From Byssochlamys sp. IMV 00236 (taxonomy: Eukaryota; Ascomycota; Eurotiomycetes; Eurotiales; Thermoascaceae): a stretch of DNA of 26,808 nucleotides. The notes below the pieces were generated by a model. It made no database searches. It was not told the origin of the DNA and was given only the letters and a program-made list of their open reading frames with translations. The position numbers and the translations under genes are program-made. Positions within the stretch are counted from its first letter, which is position 1. Each line of letters starts with the position of its first letter. Below, piece by piece: positions 1 through 8,387 of this stretch. The DNA lies in the NCBI GenBank assembly GCA_001931875.2, contig MSJH02000192.1, forward strand, positions 1 to 26,808, read 5' to 3'.

Positions 1-298
1 TTTTTTTTTTTTTTTTTTTTTGAGTATAAGGGAAAAAAAAATAAAGCGTGATTTGAGAGAAAGAGAGAGAGGCGATAATCACCATCCTTCACCTTCGTTT
101 TGTTCAATGTTATTCTAAAAATTAGAAAGTGTTCCCTAGGCGTCTGGGAAAGGGTGCAAGATGATTAAGAGAATTCAATATCATGAATCTTGAGAATATC
201 AATCAATTGAAAGAAGACATGAGGCGCTTTCTTTGATATTCAATTGAGCGTTGCTTTTATAAATAACTGCTTTATTTTATCTCAAGTTGTGCAGTGTA

Positions 299-395
299 CA
301 GTGCTCCCAACAAGCAACGTCGCAGCCAATCAAAATCAATGTCGCAGATCAATCAGGATTGATGTCGCGGACAGGTCGTTTTCCAATCAAAATCA
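299..395 (+). repeat. Left terminal inverted repeat of the Tc1/mariner element
   Basis: It begins CAGTGCTCCCAACAAGC after TA. Relative to the right arm it carries an extra 23-nt block (333-355) that repeats the local AATCAATGTCGCAG motif. After this block both arms share GGATTGATGTC and then TCCAATCAAAATCA. The three differences in the outer 34 nt are all C on this arm against T on the other. Confidence 0.8.
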
Positions 396-448
396 TTCTT
401 CGAAAAACATAAAGCAGAGAGTGAGTATCTTCTCTAGCTTGCCCAATA

Positions 449-1514
449 ATGGTAGAAAAGCCAAAAGATGAAGATATCCGTATGGATGAGATAAACACAA
501 AACGGGATCATGCGCGTTATACTTTCCAGGATAAAGCCAGGTTTTTCGATCTGAAGATTGAAAAATATATGACTGCAGCAGCAGCAACGAAACAGTTGGG
601 TATTCATGCTCGAACTGCTCAGAGATGGTTAAACAATATAATGCGTGTTCTGATAGCATTTTTGAGAGTTGCAAAAAAGTAGGACGTAAATGCATCTTGA
701 CCGAAGAGCATAAAGCGGCCGTTATCAACTTTATTGATGTTAATCCCTCTGCTACTGTTGTTGAAGTGACCGAACATTTATTGAAGCGATTTTATGATCT
801 TAAAGTTTCACGCAGCACTGTTTATAACTTTATGAGAAGTGAGTGCAACCTTTTGTTGAGAAAAGCAGATTTTCATTCTATTGAGAGAAACAGTTCAGAC
901 TTGAACTTTCTGATGAATTGCGTGTTTCTTGATGAATCTGCTTTTGATATAAACATGAAACGTTCAAGAGCTTGGTCCAAAAAAAAAAGGTACTCGTGCT
1001 ATTGTTATCAGGCCTACTACAAGAGCAAACACAACGTCTATATTGGGTGCTATTTCTGCCGCAGGTTTGATTACAGTCAGTGTTGAAAAAAAACAAGGCC
1101 TGTTAAGAAGAGAAAAACTGAAGGATACATAAGCTCAGGAACCGTAACAGGTCACTATATTAGTTTCTTAAAAATGACTCTCGATGAAATGGACAAGCAT
1201 CCGTATATGAAAGGTCACTATGTAGTTATGGACAATGCACATTCACGCATGAAAACATAAAGAAGTATATTGAGTATCGAGGATATAAATGCGTGTATCT
1301 CCCTACTTGTTCTCCTGAGCTTAACCCAATAGAACAATTCTGGGCAGTGGTAAAGAGTAAGGTTAAGCGTCGTAGGTTTTTGTAGGAAGACATTTTATCA
1401 AAAAGAATTACAAAAGCCTGGAAAAGTGTGGAAAAAAAGTCACTTCAAAGGTTTCGTTTCGCATTCTTACAAATGCTGGGACAAGTGTTGAAACAAAGAG
1501 TCCATATAAAATGA
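449..1514 (+). pseudogene. Tc1/mariner DDE transposase, frameshifted relic
   Basis: The N-terminal part (449 to about 628) contains a helix-turn-helix-like stretch with QLGIHARTAQRW. The frame then shifts by one base near 629 and continues with a second DNA-binding segment (VGRKCILTEEHK, then SRSTVYNFM). The catalytic core follows: first Asp in FLDESAF (about 929-949), second Asp in VVMDNAHS (about 1225-1248), and Glu in SPELNPIEQFW (about 1315-1347). The last two are about 34 residues apart, as in the DD34E Tc1 group. Further damage is visible: a frame change in the A-run at about 979-988, another near 1085-1100, another around 1250-1262, and an in-frame TAG after RRRFL (about 1383). The reading ends at TGA 1512-1514. 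No functional protein can be made. Confidence 0.85.
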
Positions 1515-1675
1515 TCAATAATAACAGAGCTTTGCGTTTGTACAGGGCTGTTTTTATCTCAAAACGCGAAAGAATACTAAACAAATATTACATTTTGCAT
1601 GGAAATCATATAAAACAAATTGTTTCCATATTGGATTTCTCGAACTTCATAAATTGATTTTTTAAAGCATTGATA

Positions 1676-2950
1676 TTATTTATAATTCAAAAACAATTCA
1701 TTTTTGCGCCCTTCTGCTATACATGCTCTCCAGTCCATGAACTCCTTAGCTTGCTTGGTTCTGGAAGCCTTGAACTCTAAAACAAATGTCATATTTCTCT
1801 GGTATAATGAAGCGGATGGTGTGTTCGATGGAGGTGCCATGATTGCTGAAGAGACGTTGGGAGTAGTAGATGTAGTTGTGGAAGACGAGTCGCCGAGACT
1901 AGTAGAAATGGTTGTGGTAGAGGACGGATTAAGGGGCAATTCACCCAATTTTCTTTTAAAATCACGTTGATTGGTCTGGGCATTTTGAATAGCTACTTTC
2001 ATGGAATGGGATGAATATTATTAGGAAGCAAGGGTCAAAAGATAACCTTATTACTTTTCTTCGATATTGAACATGTCCTTGACAAAATCGACGAGATGAA
2101 CTTGATTTCTAATCAGCCCTTTTTTGGAGGCTCTTTTTTTGAAGGCTCGTTTGGTAATGGCCACCCACTTTAAAAAATCACGTCAAAATTGTGCCCTTCA
2201 TCACGTTTCCGTCCCTCTTTTTATCTCGGTTCCCAAGTCAAACAAAGAAAAGAAGACAGTCTGAGTACCATTGTGATCAAATTTTATTTCATGGTGTCAA
2301 AATATCGGGAAAAGTAAAAAAGTGGGTATTAATTAGTCAAGGTATTCAAAGACTGACTTGATATGACGTGCTACCGAAGCATTCCATGAGACAATTGGCG
2401 GTATGAGAAGTTTTGCAAGGATTTCCAACTTCTTATTGAGAGCAATGTTAAATTAGATAAGCAGATTGTCGACGTGATCATACAAAGTAAGAATGTTTTC
2501 AAGAACCTCTTTTACCTTACCAGTGGCATTTTCATTTCAGCTCAAAATAACAGATTTCATGAGGCTAGCCTTGGTGCCATTCTTTAAGATTTCATTGCCA
2601 ATTGTGTCAAGCAGGGTGGCGCAAGGAATGCTGCCACGATCGCAATCAATCAAGGTAAAGATAATGTAGGGATGACACGTTTGGTTCTTGGTTAACGGAC
2701 CCGAGGCATGGACCAAGGTGTATGTGCTGGGCAAATCAAATCGAGTACGGATTTGTCGTAATTGATGTGAAAACATACCGGTATTTGATATACATGTCGT
2801 AGCTGGATTACTGATTATGGTTTTGGCAGCTGTCGTAGATTCCACATCGACGAAGATCTTGGAGGCAAACGAATCAGTGACTGTCAGATTAAAGTTGGTC
2901 GTAATACCGCCAACAGATGGAAGCAATTTTTGAGGAAACACTACATGCAC
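1676..2950 (-). pseudogene. Decayed minus-strand coding relic of unknown family inside the transposon
   Basis: I do not recognise the family. Reading minus from 2950, an open stretch of 137 codons runs to 2537 (start region HVVFPQKLLPSVGG). The same frame then continues past a TGA and a TAA with protein-like sequence (KVKEVLENILTLYDHVDN, then ALNKKLEILAKLL) to about 2332. More coding-like sequence lies near 2050-2180 (FLKWVAITKRAF, NQVHLVDFVKDMF). A last open stretch spans 2002-1676, with a Ser/Thr-rich low-complexity middle and a tail containing KEFMDWRACIAEGRK. The apparent start at 2950 is GTG, not ATG. The multiple stops indicate a pseudogene. It may be a captured host gene or a second transposon gene. 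Confidence 0.45.
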
Positions 2951-3322
2951 CAGAAATTAGACTAGTATTACGGGCGCTACCTCTATACATTACCTATGAT
3001 ATCACCCAGCAAAGCCTTTGAATGTGTAGCGTCACGCTAAACACGGCTTTATAAAGTCGCCATACTGGTTTGTTTCTTTTCAAAAAGAAGAGAGATAAAA
3101 AAGAAAAGTTATTTATTTATTCTAATTTTATGTTGTCAGTCTATCAGCAAAGATGCGAGAACACGTGTAATTAAGATAGCATTGTATTTTATATCATAGA
3201 GTGAATTGGACAGCCTTAGGTTAGGCAGAGCTTTGGTAATGTGAAGTTGTATAGTGACAACATAGATAACGCCCTAAGGAAGCGCCCGTAGTATTAGCTT
3301 ATTTTCTGGTGCATGTAGTGTT
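2937..3322. repeat. Inner inverted repeat with about 300-bp spacer
   Basis: Positions 2937-2978 and the reverse complement of 3281-3322 agree at about 37 of 42 bases, with the outer 20 identical (AACACTACATGCACCAGAAA). Weaker similarity continues inward (TTACCTATGATATCAC near 2991-3006 against a reversed TTATCTATGTTGTCAC near 3255-3270). Both arms can be read outward as protein containing FLVHVVF: minus strand on the left, plus strand on the right. The structure could be a small TIR element nested in the larger transposon, or an inverted duplication of the start of the decayed gene. The transcript could fold into a hairpin. Confidence 0.6.
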
Positions 3323-3410
3323 CACCTTAATAAAAAGAAGATAATAGCAAATCATATTTTGTATTTAAACGTAGAATTGTTTCAACGCTTGAATTCTGAA
3401 AATGTGAGAT

Positions 3411-3496
3411 TGATTTTGATTGGACAACGGCATCGATTGTGACTAGCCCTTGACATCAATCCTGATTGGCTGCGACATTGCTTATTGGAAGCACTG
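3411..3496 (-). repeat. Right terminal inverted repeat of the Tc1/mariner element
   Basis: Read on the minus strand from 3496 it begins CAGTGCTTCCAATAAGC and matches the left arm, without that arm's 23-nt inner duplication. A TA follows immediately at 3497-3498. The repeat ends 100 bp before the start codon of the neighbouring WBP11-like gene, so it probably sits in or next to that gene's promoter. Confidence 0.78.
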
Positions 3497-3596
3497 TAAA
3501 GAGGAGTGATGAACTGCAATAACCAGTCACATCTGCTGTTTAAATCCATGAAATGACATTGTGAAGGTTCCTTTTGTTTCTATACTCAGAATAATA

Positions 3597-4975
3597 ATGG
3601 GAAAGTCTAATCGATCCATTAATCCAGCAGATGCTTTACGTAATAAACATAATTATAAAGTCAATAACTTACTAAATATATACATTGTGTGCATAAATAG
3701 GTAAAAAGCAGCGAAAGAGAGAGCTTAAAAAAGTAAGAAGGGAAGAAAAAGTGAATATAGTTAATAACCGGTCTTTAAGAATAAAGAAGAACGTAAACGT
3801 GCACGTGAAAGCGTTTTGGCAAAGAAAGATGTCAACAAAGTGAAAGGTGAAATATCAAGATTAGAGCATTTAGGTACATGTATATTTGCACAATTATAGC
3901 AATAACTTCCCCATGTTGACTTTTTTTATACATGATAGCCAGCAGTGGTCAATTGAGTAAACAGGATCAAGCACGCTTAGATAATTTGAAAGCAGAGGCT
4001 AACAAGATTGAAAAAGCCAAAAAGGTAAAAGGAATAAATTATCAACCATGCAATTTTAATAACAATCATTCACTATAAACAGAACGCTGGAAGCCAACTC
4101 ACAGGGTAATACTAGGAGATAAATAAAAGCCATAGATTTCTAATGCCTTGTCCAGGGCCCAAGCAGCTTATCTCGCACGTATGCAGGAACAGGAACGAAA
4201 GCATGAAGGAGAGTCAAGGAAATTGGTGTATGACCCAAAGAGCGGAAAGTTTGTGCCGGCAAAGAAGAAAGGTAGGTTAAGGTATAGTAACAGACGGCAA
4301 TAACTCATATCATATACAGATGCCACATCATCAAAAAGGACAGCAGCAGATCAAAGCGATGGAGACGAAGATGAGACTACTGGATCAGAAAGCGAGACAG
4401 ATACATCGAGTGATACAAGCGACACAAATAGTATTGGTAGTATAGAAGGCATTGAAACTGAGGAAGATGAAAATGAAGAAGATCAAATACCTTTACCAGA
4501 GTCTGAACAAAAGAAAGAGGAAAACAAAAAGAAAGAGCTGACGGAATCTGATGATGAATACGAAATTCCTTTGCCACCTGGCCCACCTCCACCTAAACCA
4601 TTTGCCTCACAAGTTCCACCACAGGCACATGGAGGCAGAGTGCCACCGCCACCTCCGCCATTGCCTTCAAATTATCAACAGCTGCAACAACAACAACAGC
4701 CGTATATGGCATATCCACAATATTATTATCCACAGCCTCATTATCCACAACCTCAGCATTCACAGTATCAAGCAGCACCTGTGACATATTCATCATCACC
4801 TGTAAAATATGATTCACAAGTCAAAGAATCGAATGAAGCAAAGGAGCAACCGAAGAAGCCGGTTGTAGCAACTATATCGGCTGAACCACAATTAAGAGAC
4901 CTTCAAAAGGAGCTGTTGGGATTTGTACCAGTGTCTGTTCGTCGTAAACAAGTAAAAACCAATAAAAATGCATAA
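3597..4975 (+). CDS. WBP11 (NpwBP/SNP70)-family splicing factor
   Basis: The protein is predicted to be a nuclear spliceosome-associated protein that binds WW domains through proline motifs; that role comes from the WBP11 family. Seven exons close in frame to 349 residues: 3597-3639, 3701-3732, 3780-3873, 3939-4024, 4083-4105, 4156-4271 and 4320-4975. The N-terminus reads MGKSNRSINPADALRKKQR and then RELKKNKEERKRARESVL, the basic start typical of WBP11. An acidic Asp/Glu/Ser-rich middle follows, then a polyproline block (PPGPPPP, PPPPPPLP; about 4573-4665) and a Gln/Tyr/Pro-rich stretch. The C-terminal TISAEPQLRDLQKELLGFVP resembles the conserved WBP11 tail. The fifth exon is only 23 nt. The start is the first ATG, 100 bp past the transposon end. 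The neighbouring gene converges on it from the minus strand. Confidence 0.87.
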
Positions 4976-5104
4976 CAATATAAACATTGCATAATTTGTG
5001 GAACAGTCCAGAATGAAATAGTTTTCTAAAGTTCAGGAAATATAATGAAACACATAGTCTCTTTTATTGCTATTTTTGTTTCTATGACTACATGATGAAA
5101 CTAT

Positions 5105-5818
5105 TTACAAATGAATAATACATGTGCTTTTGACAATAATTGTCTTTAAGGGATAGTACTCTAATTGTAATGGTGAGGTAATGATAAGGTCGTCTGTATC
5201 AGCGGGTTCATCATCGGAACTGCTACTACCGCTATCACTGTTGCAGCCTATTGATTTACCAATGTACGCTTTAGAGACGATATCTAATCGATAATCACGG
5301 CAACGGTTGTTGTCCCAATACTCTTTACCATTCACGAGGTACTGAAGGGCTAAGGATATGTGGCGTACTGTATTGACGTCGAGATCGATTCTGAACATGA
5401 ATCTGTCTTTACTGTCTAGTATAGACTCTTTATAGGCCGCATGGACTTCTTGATAGGTTTGCCAGTTATCCAGAGTGTATCGAACTTTGACCAACTTTTC
5501 ATAAGCAATGTTGGCTACTTGACAGTGACCGATGAGGAAATGCGATTGATCAGACCTTGAGAGTTTAATCGACTCAAGGGCGATAGGTCTACCAGGATGT
5601 CCGTGATGAGGCCAATTGGTACGGCGAAGGCGATGGGTATAGGAAATAAAGGGTGAAGGATTACTTTGACAGGCAGTGGGTTGATCTGTCTTTACAAAGA
5701 TGCGAATATCTTCTAATGTATCTTTGAATCGAACCGATTTTTTTTCTTTTCTTGCTGATTCCAAAGAAGTGACCAGTGGGATAGACGCTTTTGCATTAAG
5801 AGACACTTTACGGAGCAT
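5105..5818 (-). CDS. CBM21-domain regulatory subunit of protein phosphatase 1
   Basis: The protein is predicted to target protein phosphatase 1 to glycogen, like yeast Gac1/Pig1 and the mammalian PPP1R3 proteins. It has 237 residues if translation starts at the ATG at 5818. An in-frame ATG at 5905 would add 29 residues encoded largely by a poly-A/T tract, so I take that part as 5' untranslated. A PP1-docking motif of the RVxF type (KSVRF) sits at residues 27-31. The CBM21 fold covers roughly residues 72-190, with signatures VANIAYEKLVKVRYTLDNW, YKESILDSKDRFMF and NGKEYWDNNRCRDY. An acidic Ser-rich tail follows (SDSGSSSSDDEPADTDD). No introns are needed. The 3' end faces the WBP11 gene across about 130 bp. 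The upstream TALE homeobox gene is transcribed in the same direction. Confidence 0.85.
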   Translation of the reverse strand: MLRKVSLNAKASIPLVTSLESARKEKKSVRFKDTLEDIRIFVKTDQPTACQSNPSPFISYTHRLRRTNWPHHGHPGRPIALESIKLSRSDQSHFLIGHCQVANIAYEKLVKVRYTLDNWQTYQEVHAAYKESILDSKDRFMFRIDLDVNTVRHISLALQYLVNGKEYWDNNRCRDYRLDIVSKAYIGKSIGCNSDSGSSSSDDEPADTDDLIITSPLQLEYYPLKTIIVKSTCIIHL

Positions 5819-5940
5819 TTTGACTGAAAGGGAAAAAAGTAGAGAGAGAAAAAGAAGAAAAAAAAAAAAACATTGTTGTCTCTCCACAAATGTCTTTTTA
5901 TTCATAAAGGAGTATTCATTTCCTTGTAGAATGTATCTTC

Positions 5941-6303
5941 CTATGATGGCGCTTTGAACCTATACTGAAGATTAGCGACATGTATAGAAAGTTTAGATAT
6001 GAAATTATTACCTTCTATTATCTGTGGTAATAATCTTCGCCTGGCATTAATGAACCAGTTGCTTATTTGATTTAATGTTAAACCAGTCTTTTGTTTCAAT
6101 TCCTTTTTTTCTGATTCAGTTGGATATGGATTATGACAATGTTCAATTAACCATTGTCTTAGAATGACTGTGATCGATTTTGGTAGATTACCACGTCTTT
6201 TTTTCTTTATCTGACTACTGATTGATCCTATGTCATCATCATCCATCTCTATTCTGTATTCAGACCATAGCTTGCCATTTGATTTAAGCATCGAATGAAC
6301 CAT
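5941..6303 (-). CDS. TALE-class homeodomain transcription factor
   Basis: The protein is predicted to be a nuclear DNA-binding regulator. A homeodomain occupies about residues 36-98, counting from the ATG at 6303. It has the three-residue-loop hallmark with PYP ([20 protein letters not shown]) and recognition helix [16 protein letters not shown] basic KKKRRGN block precedes it. The open frame continues upstream to about 6420 ([15 protein letters not shown]) without an in-frame ATG, so an unseen 5' exon may exist and the true protein may be longer. The 3' end is also uncertain. A GT...AG pair at 6011-5965 (47 nt, with GCTAAT near its end) would remove the last residues and end the protein at a TAG at 5960-5962. 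Fungal relatives control mating and development, but the sequence does not show a specific role. Confidence 0.8.
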   Translation of the reverse strand: MVHSMLKSNGKLWSEYRIEMDDDDIGSISSQIKKKRRGNLPKSITVILRQWLIEHCHNPYPTESEKKELKQKTGLTLNQISNWFINARRRLLPQIIEGNNFISKLSIHVANLQYRFKAPS

Positions 6304-6916
6304 CTCCTTCTTTTTCTCTATAAGTGGACTGCAATAATAAGGTATATAAATTCGATGAGTTACACCAGATAGATCTGAAGGGTAAGAATGATCATGAAAT
6401 AAAATGACAGGTTTAAACACTTGAGGCTATACATGGATATAAAATAGGATAATGATAAATGATCCTAGCAACAACAATAAATATAATAACAATGTATTAC
6501 CATGGCAACAAATGAAGAGAAAAAAAAAAAAAAAAGAAATAAAATATAAAAAGGGGATAAAATCTATAAATGCATCATTTTCCTGTCAACTTTTCTTTTG
6601 TTGTTGCTGTTTCGTGTTTATTAAACTGAATTTTTTTTATCTTATGCACACATCTACATTTGGTGTTGTTTGTTTCATCTTAGAAATACGACTACTTTAT
6701 TATTATTATTCACTAAATGATCCTTTTACTCTTCAAGCGAATTTCTCTTCAATATGCACAATTAGCAGAATTGAAAGGTATGCAAATATAGTAGTCCCCC
6801 CTTTCTCTTTCTCTTTCTCTCTCTGTGATGAATGTCACACAAATAGATCAACTTTATTCCAAAAAAAAAGAGGCTTTCTCTATTACTCTCTTTCTTTCCC
6901 AAATTAAATAAAAATT
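6304..6916. other. Divergent intergenic region between the homeobox and PRPP synthetase genes
   Basis: No protein-like frame is convincing here. The TATA-like TATAAAAA at 6545-6552 points toward the plus-strand gene but lies about 365 bp before its ATG. A pyrimidine-rich tract (CTTTCTCTTTCTCTTTCTC, about 6800-6820) and A-runs precede the PRPP synthetase start and probably belong to its promoter or leader. Positions 6304-6420 may be coding sequence of the homeobox gene. Confidence 0.4.
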
Positions 6917-8387
6917 ATGAGAAGACCTGTTATCCTCAGTGGCTCGTCTCATCCTCAGTTAACACAACAAATATGTGATCGTCTAGGCATCGAACCTGCA
7001 AAGTCTCGTTTATCAAAGTTTAGCAATAACGAAACAAGCGTAGAGCTTTTTGCTAGTGTACGTGAACAAGACGTCTTTATTGTTCAATCAGGATGTGGTC
7101 ATGTTAACGATAACTTTATTGAACTTTTAATCATGATTCAAGCTTGTAAAACTGCTTCTGCTCGTAAAGTCACTGCTGTCATTCCTTTCTTTCCTTATTC
7201 GAGACAACCTGATGCACCTTTCAAACGCTCGGGTGCTCCATTTATCAAACCACCACCCATTACCGTACCTTCAACACCTATTGCTACTACTCCTTCAAGC
7301 CCAACAAACGAAAATCCATTCTTTTTAGAACAGCAATTGCAAAAGCAGCCCGAACAGCAGAAACAAAAGCAAAAGCAACCCGAACAAAAGCAGCCCGAGC
7401 AACAACAACAACAACAACAAATCTCCTTAGGAACGCGTCAAGCTATTATAAAAAATAACAGCAATAGTAACAACAATAGTAACAACAATAGTAACAACAA
7501 TAATAACAATAATTGTCAACAAAATATGAATGGAAACATAAATAATGATGGATACAAGCAATGGGTAGTAAGATCTGGAACCCTAATAGCCGAACTTTTG
7601 ACTTGTGCAGGTAATATCAAGAAAAAAAGGCTATTTCTCATTGACTTATACATGTTTAAGGTGCGGACCATATCATCACAATGGACTTGCATGATCCTCA
7701 GGTAAAAAAAAAAAAAAAAAAAAAAAGAATAACGTCATTCCTAGATGAAAGACTAACTCATAAGGAACAGTTCCAAGGCTTTTTTGATTGCCCTGTAGAT
7801 AATCTGTCTTCATTGCCTTCTATGGCCAAATATATACATTTTAATATTCCAGACTATAAAGAAGCGGTTATTGTGTCTCCTGATGCAGGTGGAGCAAAGA
7901 GGTAAGAAAGTCAAATTTGCCATGGGTTGCTCATCCTTTTCTCTTTAGAGCTACGTCTATTGCAGAAAAATTACACATGGACTTTGCATTGATCCACAAA
8001 GAGCGCCGTCGTCCAGACAAATCACAAAAACATGACCTGATGTTGGTTGGCGATGTCCGTAATAAGGTCTGTATCTTAATTGACGATATTGCAGACACTT
8101 CCTTCACCATCACAAAGGCCGCTAAATTGCTGCATGAAAACGGCGCTGTCAAGATTTATGCACTAATCACACATGCCATCTTGTCTGGTGATGCAATCGA
8201 TCGTATCCACTCAAGCCATTTGGACCATGTCATTGTCAGCGACAGTGTGCCTCAGGATGAACACGTGAAAAAGTGTAGCAAGATCCAAATCTTGCCGGTG
8301 GCTCCCTTATTTGCAGAAGCAATTAGAAGAATTCATTTCGGTGAAAGTGTCAGTGTTTTATTTGATCCTTCCTATGAAATCTCTTGA
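6917..8387 (+). CDS. Ribose-phosphate pyrophosphokinase (PRPP synthetase) subunit with Q/N-rich insertion
   Basis: PRPP synthetase makes 5-phosphoribosyl diphosphate from ribose 5-phosphate and ATP for nucleotide, His and Trp synthesis in the cytosol. Four exons (6917-7610, 7661-7701, 7771-7901, 7949-8387) give 434 residues, against about 320 for the classical enzyme. Family motifs include [10 protein letters not shown] (35-44), the metal-site region [18 protein letters not shown] (from 234), [16 protein letters not shown] and HKERRR. The PRPP loop reads DDIADTSFT (334-342), where classical enzymes have DTCGT. Residues about 111-217 are a non-homologous insertion rich in Pro, Gln and Asn, with poly-Q and 12-bp AACAATAGTAAC repeats. 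Yeast Prs1 and Prs5 also carry inserted regions and act in heteromers, so a regulatory or structural subunit is likely. The stop codon overlaps the end of the opposite-strand WD40 gene. Confidence 0.92.
7343..7518 (+). repeat. Gln/Asn-coding low-complexity tract with 12-bp units
   Basis: CAG/CAA runs (including seven consecutive CAA codons near 7400-7420) are followed by near-perfect repeats of AACAATAGTAAC (about 7465-7500). The tract lies in the non-homologous insertion of the PRPP synthetase frame and stays in frame throughout, so length changes in multiples of three would be tolerated. Confidence 0.8.

Larger units (their letters stand above)
299..3496 (+). mobile_element. Degenerate Tc1/mariner transposon with long TIRs and cargo
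   Basis: The ends are inverted repeats: 299-332 and the reverse complement of 3463-3496 match at 31 of 34 positions, both starting CAGTGCT. Both ends are directly flanked by TA (297-298 and 3497-3498), the target duplication expected of Tc1/mariner elements. Homology resumes further in: TCCAATCAAAATCA occurs at about 382-395 and inverted at about 3411-3424. A broken DDE transposase of the same superfamily lies inside at 449-1514. The element is about 3.2 kb, whereas family members usually carry only a transposase and measure about 1.3-2 kb. The extra 1.9 kb holds a minus-strand coding relic and an inner inverted repeat, so it is either a captured segment or nested insertions. It is clearly inactive. 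Confidence 0.8.

Noticed and set aside
1..21. Poly-T run at the window start
   Set aside because: A homopolymer at the edge; similar A/T runs are common throughout and it has no partner feature.
3579..4975. Continuous reading of the WBP11 gene without introns
   Set aside because: In-frame stops occur throughout the first 700 bp, while seven GT-AG exons give the family N-terminus with correct phase.
5819..5905. Upstream ATG extending the CBM21 protein by 29 residues with a hydrophobic run
   Set aside because: The Phe/Leu run comes from a poly-A/T tract; a signal peptide would contradict the cytosolic PP1-docking role.
6452..6907. 151-codon plus-strand frame before the PRPP synthetase gene
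   Set aside because: Composition is dominated by Lys, Phe, Tyr and Ser from A-runs and CT-runs; it reads as promoter or leader sequence.
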